From Mactromeris polynyma (taxonomy: Eukaryota > Mollusca > Bivalvia > Venerida > Mactridae), in NCBI GenBank assembly GCA_032209605.1, contig JASFXZ010000053.1:248001-312000 (forward strand): a DNA stretch of 64,000 bases. The letters run 5' to 3'. The position numbers and the translations under genes are program-made. The notes below the pieces were generated by a model. The model ran no database searches and was not told the DNA's origin. It saw only the letters and a program-made list of their open reading frames with translations. Numbering within the stretch: the stretch's first letter is position 1; each line of letters begins with the position of its first letter. Below are positions 34,744-45,136 of the stretch, piece by piece.

Positions 34744-35880
34744 ATGGATGATCCAACGGAGATTATGAATGCTTTGGCCACTAACCTGTCATTGAATTGT
34801 TCACATGTGTGTGTTAATCTGTCAGATATCATGAACAGTGAACCAAGCACAAAGTTGCCTATTGTTAAGTTTGGACATATGTTTTATGGATACGTAACTC
34901 CATTAATTCTATCAATTGGTTTAGTAGGGAACGGTATATCATTAAGTGTGTTTTTATCTAAGAATTTACGTTCGATGTCCGCTAGTCGATACTTGGCTGC
35001 CTTGTCGAGCGCAGATATTTGTACTCTTATATTTTATGTGCTCATTGAGTGGTTGAGACGAGGTGTTGAACACATTTCCGGGAAACACATTGAATTTGTT
35101 GACGTGGAAGGAATTTGTCAAATATGGCTTTATCTGAATTACTTTTCTCGCTTCATGTCGGCATGGTTAATCGTATGTTTTACATGTGAACGATTCATTG
35201 GAGTGTGTATGCCATTACGACGCAGAAGTTTGGGTTCGTTAAAGGAAACCAACAAGATAATATCAATATTAACAGTAGTAGCCGCCATCTTGGTGACGTT
35301 TAAACCTTTTCTGAGCGAAGTCCACACCCTAAGAAATAGATCGGCGTGTACAAGCAGACAGGAATACGTGTTTGAATCATTCGTCCTAGACTGCATATAT
35401 GCGCTTCTCATAACTATCGTGCCATTTCTCATCATATCTACTTTGAACTTTCTCATTATTCGAAAACTCATCTTACGAAATCGTCGCAAGACGCATCATC
35501 TAATTACCGAAGAAAGTCACATTCGCCTTGAATTTACTCTGATTTTGTTAGCAATATCATTCTTTTTCATTGCGCTCAATTTGCCATTTTTCGCAGTGTG
35601 GTTTAGAAATTTTCTCCACTCTCATTCCATCAATACTGGTGTTTATACAGAACAACCGGGAAATTCTGTCGACCACTGGACTGCAGTGTTGAAAATTACC
35701 AGGACAATATTTTATATGAACTATTGTATCAATTTCTTCTTATACAGCATTACTGGGACATATTTCCGGAAAGAACTGAAAGGGCTGTTCTATAAAAGAG
35801 AACCTGAGTATAAGCAATGTAACAAATATTCGCACAACACGCATGAAACTCATATTATTAATCGAAACTCCTGGGTTTAG
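34744..35880 (+). CDS. Rhodopsin-like (class A) peptide-receptor-type GPCR, copy B
   Basis: 378 residues, identical to the product of 14070-15206, with all class A features intact (GN 62-63, D91, C125/C202, E149-R150-F151, N330-F-F-L-Y334). The only nucleotide differences I see are third-position changes in codons Ile116, Ile152, Ser295, Pro305 and Thr319. The one-base spacer after CTGTTTCAG and the start context are unchanged, so it should be expressed by the same splicing arrangement. The sequence gives no reason to think either copy is a pseudogene. Flanking non-coding DNA within about 600 bp upstream shows roughly 14 differences, far more per base than the coding exon. Confidence 0.95.
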   Translation: MDDPTEIMNALATNLSLNCSHVCVNLSDIMNSEPSTKLPIVKFGHMFYGYVTPLILSIGLVGNGISLSVFLSKNLRSMSASRYLAALSSADICTLIFYVLIEWLRRGVEHISGKHIEFVDVEGICQIWLYLNYFSRFMSAWLIVCFTCERFIGVCMPLRRRSLGSLKETNKIISILTVVAAILVTFKPFLSEVHTLRNRSACTSRQEYVFESFVLDCIYALLITIVPFLIISTLNFLIIRKLILRNRRKTHHLITEESHIRLEFTLILLAISFFFIALNLPFFAVWFRNFLHSHSINTGVYTEQPGNSVDHWTAVLKITRTIFYMNYCINFFLYSITGTYFRKELKGLFYKREPEYKQCNKYSHNTHETHIINRNSWV

Positions 35881-36637
35881 TCACGGTCTGGAGATCGGCC
35901 CAGTCCGGATGTGACGAGCTTTATCCTAGCAATAAGTACAGAACGTATTTAAAGACACTATTTGATTCTTATAACTTCCGCCGGTGCTCAATTAAATATA
36001 TTGTCGTCGATAACAGTCGAGGTATGTCGAATGAATAAATTCTTTATTCGTTTTGAAATGTGACGAAGAAGGAAAATCCACAGACTGAAAATTTCCGGTG
36101 ATTTTTACAATTTGCTTAAGTACAATGAATTATGTCGAAGATAAAAACTATTTTTTATTCTCAATTTTGTAACTTTTTTATATACATGTTATTGTTAAAC
36201 TTTTGTCTGTTTTCATCGTAATGTCGTCTCAGTAAAAATATACGGATGTTAAGCTGTTTTCTTTAGCAGTTTGTAGAGTAAATATCCACGTAATTGCTAA
36301 TTCCAAACCACGTGTCTTTTAACGGGTTTTCTTTTTCTCATTTACATTTTATAGATCCATTATTATTTGAAAAATCATAGTAACATATGATTTGTTAGTA
36401 AAAAATCTTGTTATACGTTTATCGTGTCTTATCTTTTGTCATCAATATTGTTTATATTGCCTCATTACCTATATTTCGTGACTGAAATTGATTTCCGAGA
36501 CACATACTATAAAACTGGTATCAACCATGATCCATGTGTGAGCTGTTTCCTAACAGTTTTGAGTAAGTAGCGACAAAACAGAATCCCGAGTCCGTGCGTC
36601 ACACTTCGTATTCAAAAGGCAACGTAACACATGACGC
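35881..36637. other. 3' flank of receptor B
   Basis: Probable 3' UTR and intergenic DNA, ortholog of 15207-15968. An ATTAAA is present near 35990 where unit A reads ATTAAG; whether it is used as a poly(A) signal is unknown. Confidence 0.45.
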
Positions 36638-38742
36638 CAATGCGATACGACATTAGAACAACGCCACGCAACATCGGACCAATGACACGACATCGGGACA
36701 ACAAGACACGACATTAGGACAATGCCACGCATTATCGGACCAAGGATACGACATCGGGACAACGACACGACACCGGGACACCAAGACACGACATCGAGAC
36801 AACAACACGACGTCGAGACAACAACACGACATCGAGACAACACGACACGACATCGGGACAACGACACGACATTGGACCAAGGACACAACAGCGGACCAAC
36901 GACACAACATCGGACCAACGACACGACATCGGACCAACGACACGACCTTTGGACAACAGCACGACATTGGACCATCGACACAGCATCGGATCAACGACAC
37001 GACATCGGACCAACGACACGACATCGGACCAACGACACGACATCGGACCAACGACACAACATCGGACCAACGACACAACATCGGACCAACGACACGACAT
37101 CGGACCAACGACAAGACATCGGACCAACGACAAGACATCGGACCAACGACACAACATCGAAAGAACGACACAACATCGGGACAACAAGACACGACATCGG
37201 GACAACAAGACACGACATTAGGACAATGCCACGCAACATCGGACCAAGGATACGACATCGGGACAACAAGACACGACATCGAGACAACAACTAGACGTCG
37301 AGGCATCCTGACACGACATCGAGACAACACGACACGACATCGGGACAACGACACGACATCCTGACAACAAGACACGACATCGGGACAACGACACGACATT
37401 GGACAAAGGACACAACAGCGGACCAACAACACAACATCGGACCAACGACACGACATCGAACCAACGACACGATACCGGGACAACAACACGACAATGGACC
37501 AACGACATGACATCGGACCAACGACACAGCATCGGACCAACGACACGACATCGGACCAACGACACGACATCGGACCAACGACACGACATCGGACCAACGA
37601 CACGACATCGGGCCAACGACAAGACATCGGACAAACGACACAACATCGAAAGAACGACACAACATCGGGACAACAAGACACGACATCGGGACAACGAGAC
37701 ACGACATCGAGACAACCAGACACGACATCGGGACAACAACACGACATTGGACCAACGACACAACATCGGACCAACGACACAACATCGGACCAACGAGACG
37801 ACATCGGACCAACGACACGACATCGGACCAACGACACGACATCGGACCAACGACACAACATCGAAACAATGACACAACATCGGAACAACAAGACATGACA
37901 TCGGGACAATAAGACATGACATCGAGACAACCAGACACGACATCGGACAAACAGCACGACATTAGACCAACGACACGACATCGGACCAACGACACAACAT
38001 CGGACCAACGATACAACATCGGACCACCGACACAACATCGGGACAACAAGACACGACATCGGGACAACAAGACACGACATCGAGACAACCAGACACGACA
38101 TCGGGACAACAACACGACATTGGACCAACGACACAACATCGGACCAACAACACAACATCGGACCAACGACACGACATCGGACCAACGACACGAAATCGGA
38201 CCAACGACACGACATCGGACCAACGACACGACATCGGACCAACGACACAACATCGGGACAACAAGACACGACATCGGGACAACAAGACTTGACGTCGAGA
38301 CAACCAGACACGACATCGGACCAACAGCACGACATTAGACCAACGACACGACATCGGACCAACGACACGACATCGGACAAACGACACAACATCGGACCAA
38401 CGACACAACATCGGGACAACAAGACACGGCATCGGGACAACATGACACGACATCGAGACAACAAGACACGACATCGGGACAACGAGACACGACATCGGGA
38501 CAACGAGACACGACATCTGGACAACAAGACACGACATCGAGGCATCGGGACACAACATCGGGACACGACATCGGGACATCATGACACGACATCGGGATAT
38601 TCGGACACAACATCGGGACATCGGGATATAACATCGGGACATCAGGACACGACATCGAGGCAACAAGACACGACTTCGGGACACCGGGAAACGATATCGG
38701 GACAACAAGACACGACATCGAGGCATCAGGACACGACATCGG
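36638..38742. repeat. 19-21 bp minisatellite with higher-order repeats, unit B
   Basis: About 2.1 kb. Two unit types alternate: a 19 bp form GACCAACGACACGACATCG and a longer form such as GGGACAACAAGACACGACAT followed by C. Blocks recur: the stretch with CATTAGGACAATGCCACGC at about 36712 and 37215, AACACGACATTGGACC at about 37738 and 38112, and GCACGACATTAGACC at about 37952 and 38326, giving higher-order periods of roughly 370-500 bp. The left edge matches unit A; the interior has been rebuilt. Stop-free minus-strand frames again give spurious ORFs (up to 637 codons). Confidence 0.97.
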
Positions 38743-39682
38743 TCACAAATCCAATCCGGCCGCCGTCCGATGATCGGCCGACGTATTTTTTCGGTAATCG
38801 GGCCGGCGGCCGGCCGATGATCGCACGGACATCGGGGCATTTTGGAGCGTCGGGCGGCGGCCGGACTAATTTTAAGTCTCACTTAAAATTTTACCCAACG
38901 TCGGGCCCGGGAAGGAATCGTGCTGAGATCGGATCAAGATCGGACGATCATCACACGGAGATCGCCTGGTGATCGCCCGACATCGGGGCCATTGTACATG
39001 CGCCGAGAATAATCAAGGTGTGGCTAAGCGACATTTAAATCGGCCGGCGACCGTCCGATCGCCGGACGGCCTCCGTCCGATGACTGACGGACGCCGGACG
39101 GTGCCCGTCAGGTGTCAGCCCGGAGACTGAAGGACTCCGACCAGTTCTTTGCAGATCACGTGGGTAGGTAGGTCCCGCCCTGTATCTTCAGCTTCTCATT
39201 TCCAGTCAAGACGCGGAGAAGGAAAGTCGTTTCACGGCCAGAGACTCTCCCTCCAGCAGCTGATCAGCCTGCGGAACTACATTATCAGGAGAAAGAAGAA
39301 GCATCGCAGCCAATGAATGAAAGACTGTGGTATTTATATATTATTTATATACCATTTTCAAGTCGGCGCGCAACAGTCACCTCGCGGAGTGCGGCCGGCG
39401 CCCGGCCGATGCCCACCAGATTGCCGTCCGGACATCGTACGATTCATTTAAATGTTCCGGCATCCTTGCGCCGCTCGGACGGATTAATAACCTGATGCTC
39501 CACCCAAAAGTTTTCCCGAACTGTCCGATTGCCGGCCGATCATCGGCAGATGCCCGGCCTGCGCCCTTTGTCCAAGCTTCAGTGCCACTCATCGGACGGC
39601 GACCGGCTCCGACGTGTACAGTCCGTCCGATGCCTAGAGACCGGACGCATCGGCTGGCGGCCGGGTGACCGAGGCATAACAT
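38741..39682. mobile_element. GC-rich foldback element, fuller copy, unit B
   Basis: Left end TCGGTCACAAATCCAATCCG and right end GGGTGACCGAGGCATAAC form a terminal inverted repeat like that at 60278-60869. Two GC-rich lattice regions of CCGATGATCGGCCG-type words (38745-39130 and 39366-39680) flank a non-GC-rich core (39131-39365). The core can encode a short basic stretch (SLQQLISLRNYIIRRKKKH) ending in TGA at 39316, perhaps a captured or decayed coding piece. Unit A lacks everything left of about 39370. Confidence 0.65.
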
Positions 39683-40627
39683 CGGGACAAAACGACACAA
39701 CATTGCGACATCGCGACTTGACATAACGAAAATGGGATCCGTTAATGCGAAAAAACAACATGACAATTCAACTCGACTCGAGTCGTCAATAGATTGCAGT
39801 GATATCGCAACAATACAACTTTATGCATGACAGTACGTTATTCGGAAATAATGGCGTCTATTGCGTCCCATTGTCGTGATGTTGTGTTGCGTTGCGTTGT
39901 CGACTTCCCGTGCCGTGTTGTCGCGATTTAGCGCACCTTACTAGGATTCCGAGAATACAACATGTATTTTCCCAAGTGCTATTGTGAATATAATTATGCT
40001 TAGTTGTTTTGTCTTGATATGTGACTAGACTTTAAAAATACTTTAGTTTTTGCATTTTCAGTATACACGTTTTTTTCTTAATTTCGTATTTTTAATTTAT
40101 ACTAACGGAACAGAAATGAAATACTGATTTATCCCGTTTCTGTTCGATTAATGTTTTAAATTATGATGCGTCGTTTTTTTAGTAGCCTCCCCTGATCTCG
40201 CTAGATGCGTTCAATACAATCCATTCAAGTAGTGTCTTAAGAATGCGATTAGGGCAAATCAATTCGCGGTGTGAGTCATAGGTTTTTTGCATTTATGTCT
40301 TTTTTTCTATCGAATATTTAATGTTATATTGTACTTTTAATATTGATCATAGTTAGAATTATTAAAAGACATTTACATTACATATGCAAACTTGTTTTAT
40401 TGTCAACATATTTGGCTTAAACAGAATGGCTTTTTAAAGCGTATAAACGTATTAACGGTAATTAACTTTCTTACAGCAGTCTTCGAAGATCGGAGACTGG
40501 CCTAGACCGAATACCGACTTTAAATATGTCACCTAAAGGTCAAATTATTCACTTGCGACGCAGTTGGTGCTTTACATCAATGGCTTTCTTGTTGTAAATC
40601 ATTAAAGTTGTAGATTCATTGACAAAA
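39683..40627. other. Intergenic, ortholog of 18107-19059
   Basis: Very similar to unit A. Includes the inverted minisatellite-like motif near 39865-39925. No gene seen. Confidence 0.4.
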
Positions 40628-41344
40628 AGAGAGAGAATAAGTTGCTACAGGGAACGCCGCACATACGTAAGACAATGCCTCTCCACACAGACCTTTGGGA
40701 AAGCAGCAAAACATAAGGCATATGGGGAGGCTCAGGGGTACATACGTAAGGGAACAGGGGCGCAAGGAATGGCATGGCCGACCATAAAGGATAACTAGGA
40801 ATACCAAAGAGGACAAACAGGGACGAATTAATGGTCGCAAAATATCACAGGACAAGTCAAGACAATAGAAAATAACATGAACACTATATAAAGTGAACGA
40901 ATTGCACAGGGGAATTACAGCCTTGGAACTGTCAGTAAACTACTGGGGGTTAAAGTCGATTTAACGGCTAGCTTAACCTCACACTTAATCGCTATATGGT
41001 CATTGATTTCCAACATTTATACACGAATTGACTAAGCAGCAGTAACTTATCATTAAAAGCAATTTACCATTGCGTCATAACAACAACATACACACTGCGT
41101 ATAATCAAGCACGAAGGAACAGAGCAGCCTTATACTGACCTTGTCCCCAGTAAAATAATTAAAAGACATTCATATGACATGTGCAAATTTGTTTCATTGT
41201 CAACATATGGGGCTTAGTATGTTTCAGTTAGCCCCGTTAAGGTAAAATGATTCATTTGCAGCGCCCTTTGTGCTTTGCATCGATGGCTTTCTTGTGGTTA
41301 AGTATTAAAGCTCTGGTTACATTGACTAAAGTCAAACTTCGAAC

Positions 41345-41715
41345 CAACCACCACCATGGGCAGTAAACATCAAAGAAGACATAAAACCATCAAAGATTAA
41401 TAGCATGGAAAATAACAGTGTATTCATTGAACTTGAAGCTGAGTGATATTATTAAATATTAAGAACATAGACACACGTGTTACAGAGGTTGAAGGTACTA
41501 ACTCATTCGTTAGTGAGAAATACGTACAACAATCACGTGAACTAAAATCGTCGGTGTTCAACTTTCCAACGAGTGGCGTGATGCACAAATTCTAAATGAC
41601 ATAGAAAAAGCCGAAGTAAACAAGATAAAGTACCTAGGCGAACAAATATATATCAATAGCAACGAGCGTAAAGCAACACCGTCTACTGTTCTTAGAGACA
41701 TTGCAAAGTGCAACT
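41345..41715 (+). pseudogene. Decayed coiled-coil protein, possibly LINE ORF1-like, unit B
   Basis: Ortholog of 19785-20155 with the same stops between protein-like patches, plus a local change near 41447 (GTGATATTATTAAA). Confidence 0.35.
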
Positions 41716-42889
41716 AGACAGACATATTTCCTAGAGCATTAGTTTAAACATATTTATTATAATTATTTTTGACAATTAAATGTAAGAAAGGATAAGAATA
41801 TAAGACAATGTCTTGTAGAATTATTCTCCTTCGTGGACAATAAATTACATAAGCATGTTTTGCGTTAAGCTCCTGGGATTGTAAATGATATGTTTTCAGG
41901 AAAGGAACATTATGAAAAGATGAATAATGTTCCTGGAACATTAATGGATTAGTTAGGAAAATATCAGATCGAGACCTCATAAATATAGTTTAAACCATGA
42001 TGTTATATAATATAAACACAAAAATCTTGGTTAATACCAAAAACAAATGGTAATTTAAATAAATTAAGAAAGAACCGATGCGCACAGGCGTATTCGACAG
42101 GCAAATTTTCTGCGACACTTAATTTTCGTTGAGCAAGTATTTTACACGACTGATGCCTTGGTAGTAAATTGCGCAGTAAAGAACTGCACGACCGTGAATC
42201 AATTGTGTCATTTGATTTTCCTGTATTGTTTTTAAAACTATTGTATCCACCACGGATCTAATGTGAGATCCGTGTTGCATCTTAACATGTATCAGTGTCT
42301 CTTATTAAAAGAATCGATATATTTTAGGCATGTCAACGAATGGCAAGTTGTTAAAATCTCTGCGAAAACTTGAATAATTACAGGGACGTAATTACAGTGT
42401 CACCATCAGAATGTTATTCTCACTCGCCCCAAAATATACAATCTGACATGTCAGTCAAATGATGTAGATATTATTTTCACACATAGCATGTTATTCAATT
42501 CCATGATGGTCTTGTGATACGAAGTATTCTTTGTTTGCTAAATACACTCGTTTTCTTAACTATGTTCGAACATTTCGCTTCGAAGACAAGTGAAAATATT
42601 ATTATTATAAAATGAAACATGATCAAACGATACGAAGTAATACTATTTATTGTTTCACAAATGTGATGTAACGGCCGTATATGTCTCAGTATAATTATTT
42701 GCTGATTATTATTTGTGCTTCTATTGTTTTATGTATTTGTTTAAACTTTGAATACGTTGTTGTATTTCTAGCATTACGGAACACCAAAATTGTAACTAAA
42801 TGAGTTATATTACCCCATAAACTCGGTGGTAAATCAATATTTTGTGTATGCTGCATCCGGCTTTGTCGTTTTACAAAAATGTTACAACA

Positions 42890-43379
42890 TTTACGATAAA
42901 CGAGATGATTATGACTGAGATTATAAACTTCCTGTTACTTGATAGTAATATTCCCAGAAGCCCCTCCTACGGTATATATGTAACGCAACTTATACGGTAT
43001 CAGAGAGCAAACAATAATCTAGAGGACTTAAATAAGCGTTACCTTCTACTTACTGGTAAACTCCTAAAACAAAGCTATCTTTATCATAAATTATGTACGA
43101 CGTTTCGTACGTTTTGCATAAATATCCTGATATCATTTTAAAATATGGCACTAGTGTCAAATCTATGTTAGAGACAGGAATTACAAAACCCAATTTTTAT
43201 GGAGATCTGTTACATAAAATTCGCACAGTTGTTACTTTGATCAGTAATTTGTGAAACTAATTAATAAGTTCATAAGGAAGGGTAATAATCCTGACAAAAT
43301 GACTACTGCAGATAAGATTTTAAGTAAATCAATACTTGATAGATTTTCACACCTATTTTTACTGCACGCCGGACACTAA
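42890..43379 (+). pseudogene. Retroelement reverse-transcriptase C-terminal region, broken
   Basis: In one frame, residues DSNIPRSPSYGIYVTQLIRY and then LLLTGKLLKQSYLYHKL match a conserved block found after the polymerase domain in a widespread animal retroelement family (recalled: IPxSPxYGxxISQLIRxAR, then KLLKQGYxxxKL). After a TAA the homology resumes with NFYGDLLHKIR, and after a frame change at about 43250 with FVKLINKFIRKGNNPDKM. At least one stop and one frameshift interrupt it, so it cannot make an active enzyme. The exact clade is not assigned. Confidence 0.7.
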
Positions 43380-43567
43380 TGTATTGAGACTAAATGAAGT
43401 TAATCTGTAAACCGTACTTGGTATGGCAGGATATGACAGATGATAATGTCTTTAAGGATTATGTTCGGGACTTTGTAGGCATTAACCTTTGTTCTGGAGC
43501 CTTGATGAGAACTATTGAAATATATATATATATGTATAATATGTATGCTTTCATCTACGGCTTATGA

Positions 43568-43632
43568 TGACTCTGACTGACTCTGGCTGACTTTGGCTGT
43601 CTCTAGCTGACTCTGACTGACTCTGACTGAAC
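43568..43632. repeat. Short tandem repeat, GACTCTGACT type
   Basis: About five imperfect copies of a 12 bp TGACTCTGACTG-like unit inside the unit B-specific insertion. Confidence 0.75.
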
Positions 43633-44535
43633 ATAATATGTTCCATTGAGGATCTTAAAACCATTCACCAGCCCTTTTGGGATTAAGCTGTGGTGTTTCG
43701 GGTTTACGTTGGTGTTTTCCTTGTTTCATTTTGTTTTGTTATGTCCAGTGTTGTTCTATGTATGTCGAATCATAAGTTGGGTTGATCATTTTTAGTTTTT
43801 ATTAAAGGGCCTTCCTCTTTTCTATGCATTATGTAAATTGGGTCATATATATCAGTTGAATTTCTCCAGGCCTCTTTCTTCATTATGCGAGCATTTCATA
43901 AAATTATACTTATTGTCCTAATGGTACTAATTATCATTGGTGTATATCTTGGAAGCACTGTCTTAAGTATGTGACATTCGCTCGGGCAGCTTATTCTTAG
44001 GCCTTTTAGACGTCATCAACATTTTTGTGATACGTCATTTGGCACTACCAAGAAAACTGTTCTCTCTGTCTTAATAGATATATTTCTATGTGTCTTTATC
44101 TTAAATTCCATTTCCCTATCACTAGTATCTAAGAATTTATTTTACATTAAGTTATTAATTTTATATTTTATGGTTATTTCACAGTCTGACATTAATAAGT
44201 TAGTAACTGGGAGCAAGGTCTGTATCAGGCTGCTCTGTTCCTTCGTAGTGGATTAATTACAGGGTGTCTTTTGTTATGTACGTAATGGTTAATTGTTTTT
44301 AATGATTAGTTACTGGCCTTTACTTAGTCAATTTATGTATATATGTTGGAAATCAATGACCATGTAGCGATTAAGTGTGAGGTTAGCTAGCCGTTAAATC
44401 GATTTAAACCCCCAGTATTTTACTGACAGTTCCAAGGTTGTAATTCGCTGTATGGCTATAATTTCTTCTTGTGTTTTGAATGTATGTTATATTTACATAA
44501 TTGAGCACTGTTATTGGATTAACAACCTCTTCTGT

Positions 44536-44705
44536 AAGTGACCCCATTTCAAGCAAACGCAACATTTAATGTAACTTTTTGCAAGCAGGAAACAATATTT
44601 TCTCCATATGGTCACTTTGTTTCATATTGCCATATGGGGCAAATATTGCTTACTGTCAGTACATAATGACGTCACATGTGACGTTTTCTGGAAATGAGGT
44701 CACTT
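44536..44705. mobile_element. Palindromic MITE, AAGTGAGGTCATTTC family, unit B
   Basis: Ortholog of 21078-21247; left end AAGTGACCCCATTTCAAGCA, right end TGGAAATGAGGTCACTT. The left arm has decayed more than in unit A. Confidence 0.7.
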
Positions 44706-45005
44706 AAAGAAAAAGTTGGTAATCGTACAGCGGCGCTCATTAAACATTTTCTGTGTGTTTTAAAAACTTCCATTTGAAAGGCTAGTAAGTAATTTGATGA
44801 TTTAACAACCTGAAGTTTTACTTTTTCCTAATATAAATAAAAAGTAAAATTAACATAATTGGATTTGCAAACCGTGGCAAAAGTACAATAATTAGGTAAA
44901 TTAATTAATATTGTTTAACAATATACAAATCTGTGTTGACACAGTGTCTTATGCATATCGCTGATAGTTAAAATCAAACATTACGTTCACTCGCTTCTTT
45001 TTCAG

Positions 45006-45135
45006 ATGCTTGATAAAATAATCACCATATTTCATCGCGAACTACAAAATCGTAAATTGTATAAGACCGTGGCAAAGGTCGAAACTGTAAACAAGCAGCC
45101 TAAAGCACTTATTTCACAATTGCTAAAAATATAGA
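45006..45135 (+). pseudogene. Exon-like ORF, unit B, truncated by frameshift
   Basis: Ortholog of 21555-21740 after the same acceptor-like TTCTTTTTCAG. The A-run is two bases shorter, which turns CTAAAAATATAG into an early stop after 42 codons. Confidence 0.35.
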
Positions 45136-45136
45136 A

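Larger units (their letters stand above)
42086..44055. mobile_element. 1.97 kb unit B-specific insertion with retroelement remains
   Basis: Inserted between CGCAC (42085) and AACTGTTCTCTCT (44055 on); unit A joins these directly. It contains the reverse-transcriptase remnant at 42890-43379, followed by about 650 bp of probable 3' untranslated sequence including a short GACTCTGACT-type tandem repeat (43568-43630). The 5' 750 bp has no recognisable coding sequence, so the element is incomplete. Confidence 0.7.
40628..44500. mobile_element. Large inverted-repeat element, unit B, with later insertion
   Basis: Ortholog of 19060-21045. Left arm about 40925-41170, right arm about 44205-44450, family X sequence outside the left arm (40628-40920) and right arm. 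The interior is expanded by the insertion at 42086-44055. Decayed ORF1-like sequence lies at about 41345-41715. Confidence 0.6.

Noticed and set aside
36550..38972. ORFs on both strands up to 637 codons across the unit B array
   Set aside because: Same cause: stop-free tandem repeats. The overlapping plus-strand ORFs are also repeat translations.
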